Position numbers and translations under genes: made by a program. Positions 34,701-46,705 of a stretch of 64,000 bases of DNA are shown here, in pieces. The notes under the pieces are model-generated. The model was not told the DNA's origin, made no database searches, and saw only the letters and a program-made list of their open reading frames with translations. Origin of the DNA: Apostichopus japonicus (lineage: Eukaryota; Echinodermata; Holothuroidea; Aspidochirotida; Stichopodidae); the NCBI RefSeq assembly GCF_037975245.1, contig NC_092569.1:35686668-35750667 (forward strand). Reading direction: 5' to 3'. Numbering within the stretch: the stretch's first letter is position 1; each line of letters opens with the position of its first letter.

Positions 34701-37700
34701 TTTTAGCTAATTGTAAGAGAACTGGTTTCGTTACTAAGTGAGTTAAGGCAATGCATCAGTTTAAATATCAACTATTACTCAACTACCATATAGTCGAATA
34801 TATCACGACTAAAGTTAAATGAAGTAATCGTTATTGAATTCTCAGATGTAACTGATTTGAAGCATTATATGTGATTAGTTTTCAGCCTGCAATGGAAATT
34901 CAAAGACCAAGTCACTTGATTTCTTTTTAACCGAGCTTCCGTAGTTATCAATCATATCCAAGTGAGATCAAAAGACTCACGAAAACAGGAAAATCCCTTT
35001 TGTTTAAAGTACCTGAGAAAATATCGTGGGATATAAAAAGATCGAAAGTATACTACTCAGAGGAAATCAACCACAAAATAGATATTCGGAAAAAGTAACA
35101 CGATTGAAAAACAAAACGTCAAGAGCGACCATTAAAAGCTAACATTTCCATTACATAAGTCATATACCTTACAGAGGTTACTTCTTATAATAAGAAAAAT
35201 CATATGATATAAATAATACACCTACCTGAAGATCTTCCCTCGGCACTGACGATTATCTGTGTAATAAAAGACATTTACTGAATACATTACAAGACATACA
35301 GAGTATTGCAGTCAACATAAAGCAGGATCAGATTAAATCTAATGTTAATAAAACCAGTTTGAGGGAAAGAAAGAACCTTTCGTAAACTGGTCTAAAATAT
35401 GTTAGTTTAAGAGTAAAGTCGATTTATACTTTGATAAAGTTTCCGGATAACCACTTACAATGATGTTTTTCTTTTGTCTATATTCAATATCTGATTTACA
35501 GGTCAATGATCACTTACAGAGTACAACTTTCTTCCAGGAAACATTAGACCATTGGTATTTTTCCGGTTTTCAGCTACTCGGGCACATGATACGTAAGTTC
35601 ACGTAAAGAACAAAGGCAATAGCCGACTGCTTCCTTAAACAGCTTTGTTGCTTAATGCAGACAGATGTTCTTTGTTCAAGTTATATTTTGACATTAGAAC
35701 ATTTCAAACATGGGTTGTAACACGTTTGTGTTTAACAGTCCTCAATAACACGTAGGGATCATTAACATCGCCCCAGCTATTCTTGTTGGACGAAGATTAC
35801 CGTGTCTTGATACTTACCGTGCACAATGAAACTCTGAGTTTTTAATGGTGTCATTTTACTTGTAAGGTAAGTTCATAGCCATAGATTTGTATATCTTGTT
35901 AACTAAACAATTGTAGCAGCGCTACAGAAGCTCAGCTAAGCTTCTATTTGAAATCATTATGTCTAGTGTTGTGCTGATATCGCCAATATCGGACCTGGCC
36001 GATATCCGATTTTTTCAATCTCAAAATCGGCCCCATACCGTTACCGATATTTTTCAACAGCCAGTATGAATGTCAAATCGCACTTTAAGTCATATTTTAA
36101 TACATAAAGAATCAGAATTATCATCGGCTATCGTAAAATATTATATTGCACAGCACACAAACAGTAAGCACTTGATAATTCCTTTGTGCCTATTCTATAA
36201 CATTAGCCCTAACCTCTTTTTAACTGAATGATCATAGTCCCCAACAAGATGATATGCAAGAAACTATATTTGCTAGCATTTTGTTCTTGGAACAACACAA
36301 GTCCATTCTTCCTGTTACTTCTGTTGAACGGTTCGTTACTCTGTTTGACCCACTACGTTCAAAACTTAAGCTACAAGTCTTATACAAATTGTTGTCACAT
36401 AGAGCCCCGTCATTCTTAGCAAAGAATGTTAAAAGATGACGACAAGTTATGAATAAAACTGACTTCATATAGAAAAGACATTAGCGTATCCTGGCTAAGA
36501 ACTTTTACTACTCTTAGTGATTAACAGAACCAAAACCACGACATTTTCTTTATTTTTTTTTTAACTTCCGTAAAAAATATATCCTACCATTTGCCGGTTA
36601 TACTGACAACTAAGCCTATCCAAAATTAGCATGTGCCTCGTCCTTGAATTATTCGACAAATTGTTTCAAACAAAATTCTCAAAATACAATCTTTTCAACA
36701 GTCATTTCTGTTTTAACAAAATGCATCCATGATACTCATTGCAGCTTTTTAAAAGATTTTTTGGAATGATTCAGTAGGGTTGTCCACGTGTTATAAATGT
36801 TATTCTCAGCTGAGGACACAGAAGCACTGTGCAAGTTAGTGTGATAAGCTACCAGCGACGTAGCCAGGAATTTGAAAGGGGGGAGCACTTTTTGCGATTG
36901 ATATATATTTTCAAAATTGTAGGCACGACTATCTCGACCATTGGTTGGCGCGGAGCGTGCAAGAAAATTTTTGGTTTTACAAACCCCTCAGATGGCCGGA
37001 AACGGCCCTTCCCGAGTGTTCATTCTGGTTCCCTGGCCTCTTGCTAAACTTGAGACACCTCACACAATATCACTTTTAAACCCACAATACAAACGAGTAA
37101 AAATAGTACGTAATTCAATACTACATAATGTCACTTAAAATCAGCAAGGTACATGTACAGAGTAGTCTTACTTTTCAACTTCTGATACTTGTAGATACAA
37201 AGATAGGCCAGAAATGTCTTTGATACAACTATAGCCAGCAGTTGTCTTTGATACAACTGTAGCTAGTAAATGTTTAAGTTAGCCTAATAAGAGAAGGCGA
37301 GAGCTATCCAACGATTGCCATCTGATGCAAATTTCTCAACTGTTTTCTCAACTGAAATATTATCTGCGTAAACGGGTTCTTAACTACATGTTAAAAAACT
37401 GACAAGATCGGATCCTAGTCTTTTCCGGCGCGATAGAAATGACAGCCTAGATGACAGAAGAATAGGTCACCTAATTTAGCTATATTCTTGCTACGTTCAT
37501 TTCAATAGTTTTTCCTGTCTATAGACTCTTAAACTCGTCCAGCAAGCTTATCGATTTGAATTATGGGTGTTTAAAAAAAAGATAACTTGGCCAAAATAAT
37601 GTAGGCCCAGGCCTACAGTGCTATATACTGGCTACGCCCCTGATCATATGATATCATTATCAGCAGATTTTGTTTCCTGTTTGAATTCTTTTACATGTTC

Positions 37701-40700
37701 TTTTACATAATATATCAGAAAGACAAACATAGTGCTCTTTTACAATTTTTCCAGTAGGATGATTCTTGTTTATTGTCCAATGTCTGGACTTTAATACATT
37801 TGACGAACTTAACTGATGGACAATATAAACTTTCATACTTTGTAATATAGCCAGATATGCAGTGGCCTAAAAACAAGTATCGTTATCGCAGTGTATTAGC
37901 AGTTTAATACTTATTATAGGAAGTGCGTATCACGTACGATTGCTAGCTTAGCTTCATAACATGCTGTTCGTGCAACAACTTAGGACGACTCATAGAACGA
38001 ACGTTGTCGACGTCGTTGTGCATACAGTTCATGACATTCCATAGAGTGCGGTTAGGTAGGCAATATGTATTTTATTACGCAGTGGCCAACTGTAGGCTTG
38101 TAATTGGCTATAAGCTTAATTTAGCTAATTGCATCTGCCAAACTAAGTAATTAAGTAGTTGAATCAGTAGGCGTGAATGTTACTACGATTACAATCGAGT
38201 TAACGGAGCTGACGAGTATTCAAGATCAAAAGAGCACTGACAAAATACCATGCTAAAAAAACGACAGTTTAAAAAAAAATCGACACTGAAAGGGGGGATC
38301 GGTCGCTCCCCCTGCTCCCCCCTGGCTACGTCCCTGTAAGCTACTCCTGTAGTTATAAACATATAGTCACATAGACTTGTGAAATTTACTTTAAAGCGCT
38401 ACAAAGACTGGTATGTACGTAACGTTAAGTGGCTTGACTGGTCTGCTTACAGATTGTTATATCATTAGATCGGTAAATATTTTTATTAGAACATTTCGTC
38501 ATGTATGTTTGACCAGCTAGAACTGAATAATAAATCATCGCAAGAAACAAGAAGTGGCTTTGTTGTGGGAAAACAGAGCAGAAATTGGAATTGGCTCCAA
38601 CAATATAGGTCATTCTCACACGTATTACACACACAAACTGTGAAAAGGGTCAAATTGGAAATATGTAGTCCTTTAACAGAGAATAACATCGAACTAGATT
38701 GGATTTGATCGAGTCTCACACGGGTGGAATTTTGTCCCACAATGACGGGAAATTAAAATGGAAGACATTTTGCTACTCACATCAAAACGCATGCTGTTCA
38801 TGAATACTAAAAGGTTGAAAAACAAATAACATGATCATGGCATATGATTGTGGCCCACATTTCATTATAACTTAAATCTTTACAGAAGCCCCTGATTTGA
38901 GTCCTCACATGACGACAAAAAATATTCTTCGTGTACAATTTTGGTTCACCGCCATTCAAACTTATATCTTCAATGCAAAATGATAGAAGTACAATATGGC
39001 ACAGCAAATGTAAGACAACCTTAGTAGCGCTACCTCAACAAATCTACGTGGTGCAGTAAGAAGAATAGACTTTTAGCAATTTAATTGTATCTGTTATAAC
39101 ATGATGATCATGATGATGATACACATTGCAAGAGATAAAGAATGTCAACAGAAAGGACAATATAAAAAGAAGAAGTTAAGGAAGAATGAAGGAATTTAAT
39201 CTCTTTTCTCTCAGACCAAGTCATTCATGACCAAAATTCCAGAGTGTGATATTGTTTTGCCATAGGGGGAAAGAATTGAACCAATACTCGGCTTTAAATT
39301 TGTAAAAGTATCAAGGATCGGAAGCAACTTAAATACATTTTTTTCTTGTTTGTTAATGCCGAATAATTATGATATAAACATGTTAGAACAGCCGAGCATA
39401 TGACAGTTCAAAGTTTATTTAATGACAATGTTGTCTTTCAAGACAAACACATATTGTATAGCAATTCTAGTAGTGAAATAGACAATTCTCTGAATAACCA
39501 GAAAACAAGGTTTAGATCATTCCTGCAATTTTAGCAGTTCTCTGATGTTTTTTCTCTCCATCAAATTTGTGAAAATGCTTCAAACTGTGAATGCACATGG
39601 GTGATAGTTTTTACATGTCGAAAATGTTAGGAATGACTTTTTGGCGCGATTTAGTATCCTTCTATAAGAATATTTTCCTTGGATACAGAAAATGGTATCA
39701 CACTTACCTAAAGTCATGAAAAAAAATTATAATCTACATTTTATACTTTGCCGTTGTCAACAGATTGAAGCGGTCAAGGCGATTTATTTGGGATATAGCC
39801 AAAGTTTTTGTTGTCGTCGAGAATGTTATTCAGGAAGCACAGACGGTGTGCGACGTTATTGTTGTATCTGTATAAAACATTGTGTTTATTGTCACCGTAT
39901 GCTGAGTATCACATGCCGTTTGTTCCCTTGAATATAATGGAGGAATTTAACTCGATATCCTTCAACATATAAAGCGAATTATTACCATACATTGAGCAGT
40001 GATAGATGTTATGATAATACTTTCTAGTTTTTGCAACGTATTAGAAAAGAGACTTTTAAATACAGCGTCATGTATTTTATGTTGTTTAATTTGTAAAAGT
40101 CTATCATCGATGTTTGTTAAGTACAGGGAGAGTTTCCTTTGTATACTGAATTATATTACATGTTACTGTAAACGATATAAGAAATGTTAAGTTTTATACT
40201 ACACCAAACAGCCCTATCACGAAGGGAGGGTGTGAGTCCGGTAGGAGGGAGTGATTGAGGGCAGCGAAGAGGGAGAGTATATGGGTGGGGATCGGTGACT
40301 ACTCCCATCGCATACATGTTGTAGATGGAGTACATTTTCAATGATCCTAGGTTAAGTAGCCTTGTTATCAAGTTTGAAAGACAACATACATGAGAATATA
40401 TTCGCGTTGGTTTTACATTTAATTACTGTATTCAAATTGAGACTAATAAACGTTACAAGAACGTTTATATGATCGCCACAACTTTATGGAACACCTTGTG
40501 TGGAAATCAAAATAAACTACGGTATTTGTGGTTAGAGAATTAAAAGATAACTTAAAGGATCATGAATATCTGTCTTTCTTGTAGTAGTCTATTTCCATGT
40601 AATACGCTAACACCTAATACACTATTTCGCATATTTTTAGTTAATATATGCATTAGATATTTAGTTCTTTGCATGGTGAACTAGCCTTAAATATTCCAAT

Positions 40701-43499
40701 ATTTGACAGAAAACATCACTTTGGATTGTCATTAGAATGTTGGTGAAATGGATTGTGTCAAAAGGCTTTTTTTTAATAAAAATGAAATGTAATATAAATT
40801 TGGTGAGAATTTTCTCACTCCAATTATGTTGTATTATTTGTTTTCTGTTTTTTTTTTACTGTTATAGATTATGTCTAAGTAAATACAAACAACAAAGCTA
40901 TAAATTGAAAAGTATAAATATTTAAAGGACAATCAACAAGAATAAGAATCAGTTTATTATTAAAAGTTATAGAAGATTTCTCTGCGTCTGTATTATGTTA
41001 TTACGCTAGTAATATCGGCCTTTAGTGTTATTCGTATGATCGGGTTAAATTTTAGATTTGCCTGTCGCACTTTGTCCAGAATGCAGCCTAAATTTGGAGC
41101 TATAATGTCAAAAAAACTGAATAAATGGAAGAAAAAAATACAATTCCTTCGTGCATTTGTCTTTATTTAATAAGGCATTTATGCAGCTTTTGATTTTTCT
41201 TTTTTTTAGTCTGGATTGATTACACAAAGACTACACAAAGAAGTAAAAAAGCTATTTTATCGTTTCTTAAATGTATGTATTGAATGCCATATGAGCATAT
41301 CAGGGATGTGCACATTTTCTGTTACTGTTTTAGTTAGCTAACGATATCTAAATATATCTCAATTAAGTTTCCCATTCGGAATCATAATCTTGTTTTTTCC
41401 TTTTAATTTCCCTCTTATCTTGGCAATGTGATACGACATTAGGTATGAGTCGGTATCAAGGAGTTACCTTTGGTCAAGTTATATTACTTCTCGACATAAT
41501 CATTAACGAAATCAGCCTCATTTAACTGTCACTTTTAAAAAAAAAATCGACAGAGTTTTTCTTTACAAACTTAATCATTTCAAATAAAATAAAGGAACAT
41601 GTCTTACATTTGTTCTGCTCTAATATCCGTCATATTTAGAATAACGGAATATTGGGATTATATTTCTTTGGAATCTCTGACAATATATAGCGTAACTGAA
41701 GGAAATGAGAAACACAAAAAGAGAGAAAAATTAGAAGCTAGCCACTTAAACCGCCGGAGACATTTTCATGATCGCGTATCATACCATGCTTTAATGTAAG
41801 CAATTTGAAACCAGAACGTACTGCCTGAAAAATAACATTTGTTATTTTTCTGGCTTTGTGGAAGTATTTTATCTTTGATAATTCGTTCTGCGATAAATCC
41901 GTGTAACCTAAGTTTTCTATTTTTAGCATTAATTTCAGTTTCCATAAATTAGTTTTAAATTAGATTGACGTGTACACAAGTTGGATTTATTGTTATTCAA
42001 CTTTGTTTCCTTGAATAATATGATATTTTCAAAATACATTTCAGAGTACCTTTTTTTTTTGTTGAAGACTGTTTTTTCAAACTTTGGCACACATATAACG
42101 ATATCTATTAAAGAGATCTCTATGAGCATGTAAAGGAAGTAAATATTTAGGTGCTCTTTAGAAATTTATATCTGAAACTTTCGTGTTTGGATGATAGTTC
42201 AAACAATATAATCAAACGTACAACTGAGCATTTCTTCTAATTTGATTAAACCCAAACAACAGTTTAAAGTTATAGATTTCTAATTTAAAGGATGTACCTT
42301 GTCATTATGTAGTTACCCAATTAAGCAACTTTGTGATTGGATTATCACATAGAAATTGTTTTGTATTAGAGTAGTTAACGCATATGTTGCTTTAATGTAT
42401 TCATCAGGATAACTTGGACAAAGACGAGCAATAAAATGTCTGTTCGGAAATCATATCAAAATAACAGAGCTGACAAAGGAAGTTGCCTTTACGCAGATGA
42501 AAACCAAGTTATTCGTATGTAGTTTATATCGAAAAAATAAAAGCAAGGCATTATAATAAATATAAAAAAAAAACATTGAAAACATTTAACTATACAAAAC
42601 TTACCGAATAACGCTCTGTTTCAAAAGGGAATCTCATGATTGGATTTTTAACAAGAAAAACTGTTTTTTTTTTTTTTTAAAGTTATTGTATAGTGTTTTA
42701 GTTATCGCTGAAATAAATGAATTTCTTGTTTTTAGTTATCGTACTCGTAGCCAATATTATGGAGTATACATTTATGAGCTAGAATGATTTACATTTGAAT
42801 TTAAGCTCACTTATTTTTTAATATCAATTCAGTGTTGTAACGTGTTGGTATGGATCTGTGAAAGGTAGGGTTGGCTATTGGAGGGAAACCTTGTGAACAG
42901 ATGTGCTGTAAAGGATATGTTTGGAACGATATACTCATAAGTTTGAAAAAAGGATTACTTTTTCCTTGCCTTATCACGAAACTTGATTGACTTTGAAAAA
43001 TTGGTGTGTAACGAAAACACGTTTGAGATGTATGAATGAGCTTTTCTTTTAAGTATTTTACATGTGAGCAAATTTTAAAGAATACTGTATATAAGCAAAG
43101 AAGAACCGATTAGAGCTAATCTTTTGTTTTTATTCTAGTATATGTGGTTAAATTAAAAGACGTTTCGTTATTTTGATCGAAACGCTGCTGTCTTTTCGCG
43201 AAGTTAAATATTCTGAGTATTTCTAATTGAAGGCCTTCAAACTGTAATTTATCAGGATTTTTTATCGATATTTTCCTATTATTTCGAAGACGCTAACTCT
43301 TCACTTTTCACATAATTTAATATTAACAGAGTTAGCTCAACAACACATTGATGCAACTTATGTTATTTTTTCGAAACAGAAAATATTTCAATGGAGTAAA
43401 ATATAAAATATATTAAACAATAGAAAGACTTACCATTTCTGTTCCAAACGAGTTCCAAATCGTCAAAACAGTCAAACAAACTTTGAAACACTTCTCCAT
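28363..43499 (-). CDS. FREP gene B: SP - partial FReD - TIL - 3 EGF - FReD, with an in-frame stop
   Basis: Ten exons with GT/AG borders add up to 2094 nt (698 codons including stop) and stay in phase throughout: 43434-43499, 35226-35256, 34225-34397, 33587-33851, 32937-33148, 32275-32484, 31492-31701, 30852-31157, 30329-30590, 28363-28721. The predicted secreted protein has a FReD lacking its C-terminal third, a TIL module, two EGF-like modules, a third EGF fused to a second FReD, and the FReD C part. A TAA at 28537-28539 would end it after 639 residues, before SHLNG and the ligand-pocket region. So this is either a pseudogene in decay, a truncated protein, or a sequence error. Skipping the TIL-to-FReD-middle exons also stays in phase, but meets the same stop. 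Confidence 0.75.
28767..28871. repeat. Copy B-specific ~105-bp insertion ending in poly-T
   Basis: Inserted between atatacttt and aatatttacg relative to copy A (5320-5330). It ends in 22 or so T residues. The T run at the + strand 3' end does not fit a normal poly-A retroposon in either orientation. No target duplication is recognised. Confidence 0.6.
28872..30328 (-). other. Last intron of gene B
   Basis: Together with 28722-28871 this forms the intron between the FReD middle and C-terminal exons. Its left part to about 29165 matches copy A. The rest has no counterpart there because of the gene A deletion. No other gene seen. Confidence 0.6.
30329..30590 (-). CDS. Gene B exon 9: second FReD, middle part
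   Basis: 262 nt, phase 0 in and phase 1 out, acceptor tatag|GTTTTC and donor ACAG|gtgagt. Encodes [52 protein letters not shown] and SGNTG. It keeps the full FReD core (W..Y..GFG, HWLGN) more canonically than the first FReD's exon. Lost from gene A. Confidence 0.9.
30852..31157 (-). CDS. Gene B exon 8: EGF-like module fused to FReD N part
   Basis: 306 nt, phase 0 at both ends, acceptor aaacag|GAGGGC and donor ACG|gtgagc. Encodes [42 protein letters not shown], then [38 protein letters not shown]. The EGF and the start of the second FReD share one exon with no intron between them. Gene C has the same fusion (61245-61544). Confidence 0.9.
31158..31491 (-). repeat. Repeated intron unit of the EGF exons
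   Basis: The introns following each EGF exon share a recognisable segment (gactgacagttttgactgga, ctgcccaaccacgatgcgc and neighbours). Copies lie at about 31285-31400, 32060-32180, 62330-62420, 63090-63210 and 63850-63940, and inverted at 5780-5990. This shows that EGF exons spread together with their introns. Confidence 0.75.
31492..31701 (-). CDS. Gene B exon 7: EGF-like module
   Basis: 210 nt, phase 0/0, acceptor aatcag|GTTGGC and donor GGG|gtcagt. Encodes [49 protein letters not shown] and [13 protein letters not shown]. Eight cysteines. Too well hidden for simple ORF calling apart from its 3' end. Together with its intron it is a tandem copy of the exon 6 unit (783-bp period). Confidence 0.88.
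32275..32484 (-). CDS. Gene B exon 6: EGF-like module
   Basis: 210 nt, phase 0/0, donor GGG|gtcagt. Encodes [56 protein letters not shown]. It is the orthologue of the only EGF exon kept in gene A (6050-6259). Confidence 0.88.
32937..33148 (-). CDS. Gene B exon 5: TIL module
   Basis: 212 nt, phase 1 in and phase 0 out. Encodes [63 protein letters not shown]. Same cysteines as gene A. Substitutions cluster between cysteines 4 and 6. Confidence 0.85.
33587..33851 (-). CDS. Gene B exon 4: first FReD, middle part
   Basis: 265 nt, phase 0 in and phase 1 out. Encodes [49 protein letters not shown], ending QISDG. About five of 88 residues differ from gene A, mostly near the 3' end. It can join in phase to the TIL exon or directly to the C-terminal exon. 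Confidence 0.9.
34225..34397 (-). CDS. Gene B exon 3: first FReD, N part
   Basis: 173 nt, phase 1 in and phase 0 out. Encodes [37 protein letters not shown] and [10 protein letters not shown]. Both conserved FReD cysteines are present. Confidence 0.88.
34494..34690 (+). mobile_element. SINE-like repeat (copy B)
   Basis: Orthologous to 9372-9572. Same ends (ctctccacccaggggttaat; tttaaaagcgctacat) in the matching intron of gene B. Confidence 0.45.
35226..35256 (-). CDS. Gene B exon 2: 31-nt linker exon
   Basis: Identical in length and borders to gene A exon 2. Encodes [10 protein letters not shown] plus one base. Completes the signal peptide with a likely cut after VSA. Confidence 0.75.
35965..36155. 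mobile_element. hAT-like MITE with CCGATATCGG motifs (copy B)
   Basis: Orthologue of 10752-10936: starts agtgttgtgctgatatcgcc and ends ttgcacagcac. Confidence 0.45.
36853..38336 (+). mobile_element. 1.48-kb hAT-like element with exact 8-bp target duplication
   Basis: Ends CAGCGACGTAGCCAGG and CCTGGCTACGTCCCTG. Flanked by taagctac (36845-36852 and 38337-38344). Empty site taagttac at 11628-11635 in copy A. Inside are the family motifs (ccattggttggcgcggagcg; gatggccggaaacggccctt) and an internal terminus-like tggctacgcccctg near 37620, suggesting a nested element. No transposase ORF, so non-autonomous. Confidence 0.88.
39015..39755. other. Copy B-specific stretch replacing the copy A palindromic array
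   Basis: Lies between flanks shared with copy A (gtaagacaacctt left, aaggcgatttatttggga right) but is unrelated to 12311-13090. No ORF, terminal repeats or target duplication recognised. Confidence 0.5.
43434..43499 (-). CDS. Gene B exon 1: signal peptide
   Basis: Encodes [19 protein letters not shown] then TEM, with donor ATG|gtaagt in phase 0. Its first residues differ from gene A (MVKFS), with roughly nine changes in 66 nt, making it one of the most diverged coding exons. A TAA upstream in the same frame supports this Met as the start. Confidence 0.75.
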
Positions 43500-44014
43500 G
43501 ATTTCGAGTTTGTATAAATGACATGCGAAAATATGTTCGATGAAGTGCAAAATGGCAAATGACACAGGGTATCTATTTAGGGGTTACCAACACCCTATTG
43601 AAATGACCGTAGTAGTATGGATGTCCATTAATGCCATCATTTTATTTGAAATATGATTTGGTGAACAGCTTATACAAATATACTGCACATCTATAGTATT
43701 ATTGGCTTGTGTGTAAAGAAGACTATTCGACATGCGCAATCCAACTTAATATTATTTACAGCTATATATATCTTGAACTTTCAGTCAATAGTGCAGTAAG
43801 CTTCAGTTGCATTATGTTAAATTGTCCTTTTTCCGATAAATACAGCATACCACCTACTGTATACTTATTGACTATCGTGCCTCTAGTTCCAACGATAGCA
43901 ACGGTATTGCAATTCAATACATGTAAATGTACTTGTTTTTTAAACGAATATTAATTACAATGATCACTTTTAATCCACAATACATTTAGTGTGGTTTATG
44001 TTAAAGGTTATGTG
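43500..44014 (-). other. 5' flank of gene B
   Basis: Conserved with copy A. The upstream ATGATGGCATT is kept, but its frame is closed by TAA in this copy. A promoter cannot be named. Confidence 0.4.
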
Positions 44015-44022
44015 GTTGTGTG

Positions 44023-45133
44023 CACGTGCGGCGATCATGGGGGGGGGGGGGGCGGGGGGCATGTCCCCCAATATTTTAGGTGGGGGATATAGTATCTAAT
44101 ATCCCCCAATATTTGGTGGCATAGTCTTTTTGTGTGGCTATAATTAGAAAATAATGAGATTATTTATCCAAATCATATTTGGCGGTGGTTAAAACTTCAT
44201 CCAACACATTCTGCATGAGGTAAATGACTCTTCGAGGTCGTTTCTGTGACCTGTGACCGTATAGCATGTTGTCACTCATGATTATTATCATAATGTCTGT
44301 ACATCCTTTATGTAAGAGTGTAAGTACGTACAATCATATATATGATCGACATCAATATGGGTTCAATGTTTTTCCATTTGACCTGTTTCCTACAAGATTT
44401 CTAACCGCAGACGCGTAGCCAGGGGGCGAAGGGGGAGACCCCCCCCCTCGAGCATATTTTTGTGTATTTTTCTATGATATCGAAGTTTTATAGTAGCCAC
44501 TATAAGAGGTTTTAATTTTTGTATACCAATAAATTAACTGTGTCTGAGTTTTCGAAAATTCCCTGACCGACATTCTTCATCATACTTTCCTCTACTCGTA
44601 CAATTTTGACCGGTCTGTTAGGAGTTGAAGGTTTTTTTTTCTATACTGGTTGTCCATACATGATAGTTTGTGCATTTTTTTAAGTGAATTTATTATTCAA
44701 ATTCTGAACAAATAATGGGCTTAAAACCTGGGGCTGACGGGTATTGTGGGCCGTTATGTAGTATTACCTACAAAAGCAATGATCCACAGGAGAAGCGATG
44801 AGGTCGAACATGATGTGCGACTGGTGACAATCTTGAAAAAGGTTATGGATAAAAAATTAAAAAAAAACTATTGGGAAAAACTTGGTTCTTAGGCAAAAGT
44901 GTATATCTGGTTGGTCATTTTCAAGCCCGAGAAGTGCCATTTCCGGTGATCTGGGGGGCTACCAAAACCAGAAATTTTCTTCTACGCTGCGCGCCAACCG
45001 ATGGTGGCGCTCCGCTTAGATAGTAATATACAAAATATCACGAAGCGCGCGAACAATTTTGGGGATGAAAGTTGCTACGCGCCTGCACCCAAGCAAATGT
45101 CCCCCCAATATTTGAAACAGATCGCCGCCCATG
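44023..45133 (+). mobile_element. 1.11-kb terminal-inverted-repeat element with exact 8-bp target duplication
   Basis: Ends CACGTGCGGCGATC and GATCGCCGCCCATG (imperfect inverted repeats, CA...TG). Flanked by gttgtgtg (44015-44022 and 45134-45141). Empty site gttgtgtg at 17182-17189 in copy A. It contains a second element of the GCGTAGCC family (about 44412-45084, ends cagacgcgtagccaggg and ttgctacgcgcctg), so it is nested. The ends fit hAT or P superfamilies. No transposase inside. Confidence 0.85.
44412..45084 (+). mobile_element. MITE of the GCGTAGCC family nested in 44023-45133
   Basis: Termini CAGACGCGTAGCCAGG and TTGCTACGCGCCTG. Inner sequence closely matches 20620-21160 (aataaattaactgtgtctga; gtgccatttccggtgatctg; gcgccaaccgatggtggcgc). 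No clear target duplication, perhaps because of decay. Confidence 0.65.
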
Positions 45134-45141
45134 GTTGTGTG

Positions 45142-46705
45142 CCAAACGACGTCAATGCTAGTAAGCCGATGAAATTAGTAGGTATGTTGATTTACTTGTT
45201 CTGGTTAAGCTGCTATTTTAGCTAAGTTACTTCGCTTTTGGGTTGGAAGGCAAATTAAAGCAGTATCGAAAGGACAGTAAGTGATACTACTAATCAGCAC
45301 TATATAACATGCATGAACTAGTGCAATACATCTTATATACCGCGAAATGTACTATATGATCTATTTTACACTATCAATATGTATGTACAAATATCTAATT
45401 AACACAGTTTGGAACATTCGAAGTTTTGCAGCGGTATGCTATATGAACAATACTTCCTTGTTTTATGATGCCTACGTCACACCCTGTTTACGGGATCGAG
45501 TATCCTCACATCTGATTGAATAAACATGTCAGCTGTTTCACTGGGCTTTGACGAATTTGTTTATTGACTGTAAGAATTACATCAATACAGTCTGTAAATT
45601 ATAAGGAAAATATTTTTCATTTATATAAGATATTTAATCAAAGGAGCATGTTTTGACCTATGAAAAGGTAGGTTGATATTAGATTTTTCTTTGATACAAA
45701 TTGTTAAATGAAATTTATATCTGTTAACCAGCAGAGGCGTAGCTAGAGCTTATTTGGAGGCGTAGAGCTACTGTATAGGCGTAGCTATAAGTGGATCGTT
45801 TAAAAGTGGCCCCATTTCTCAGGGGCCGGAGGGTTGGTTACGAACAGTTTCAGCCAACGGAGACAAATGTCAGTCATGATTTTGCATGAATAATTATATG
45901 AGTACCAGCACCTCTACGCCATACTATTATTTAGCTGACAGTGGCGTAGCCAGAGGTAGAGGAAAAGCTGTCCCTCCCACACACAAAATATTTTCAGGGA
46001 CGAAGACTGGGACGGCAAGGAAAATTAACCAAAGAAAATAAATAGCTATCATATATGATACCGGTCCGGTTACTCTTTGTTACAGCACAACGTTTAGACT
46101 GCTTCTCAGAAGGATTCTCTCTTTAGCTATATGCCCACTTAGCACAGAAATATGTTTCACTTCGAGTCAGTTATTGACATTTCTAGACAAAGTTCCGTAA
46201 GTAGCACGGCACTGGATTGTCGTCTTTAATAAAAGTTCACCGAGAGAGGAGATAAATGTGAATACCTACCCTCATGTCCTATTATGTATTTTAAATGTAT
46301 TATGTACCGGTATTCAATATATACAAGGCCGTAGACACGTGGACTATGAGGACATAAACCTGAACACCCCCACCCCGAAAGTTTCTAGCAAATGGTTATA
46401 ACACCGTAACGCAAATGTGTTTAATATATAATGAAAATGATAGCATCGTGCTTCTAAACACCCTTACCGAGACACAATGTTCAGAAAGGTGAGAGTACAC
46501 TCCACCCCTTAAGCCCCACCCTCTCTTAAGATCCCTTCCTAGTACGGGCGTCCAACTAAAATTTGAATTTAATTTCGTAACAGGGTGTACAGACTGTACA
46601 TTTTCATGCAATTGCATATCAGTACAGGCGTTATGTCAACCTTAGTAGTTACATAGTAGTTCACGCACATTCTATGAACCTTCGGAATAGTACAGTATTA
46701 CTTAA
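45142..46705. other. Right part of copy B, no gene seen
   Basis: Follows copy A 17190-18640 with scattered small changes. Non-coding as far as I can see. Confidence 0.5.

Larger units (their letters stand above)
35257..43433 (-). other. Intron 1 of gene B
   Basis: An 8.2-kb intron matching gene A intron 1 plus copy-specific insertions: the 1.48-kb element 36853-38336 and a 0.7-kb unrelated stretch 39015-39755. No coding exons recognised. Confidence 0.6.
23632..46705 (+). repeat. Segmental duplication, copy B
   Basis: Direct repeat of copy A, shifted by about 23.4-28 kb because of insertions. It keeps the FREP exons that copy A lost. It alone carries three terminal-inverted-repeat insertions (23667-23962, 36853-38336, 44023-45133), each flanked by an exact 8-bp target duplication and each with an empty site in copy A. 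Divergence by eye is a few percent in the best parts and higher in introns and in the signal-peptide exon. Confidence 0.88.
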
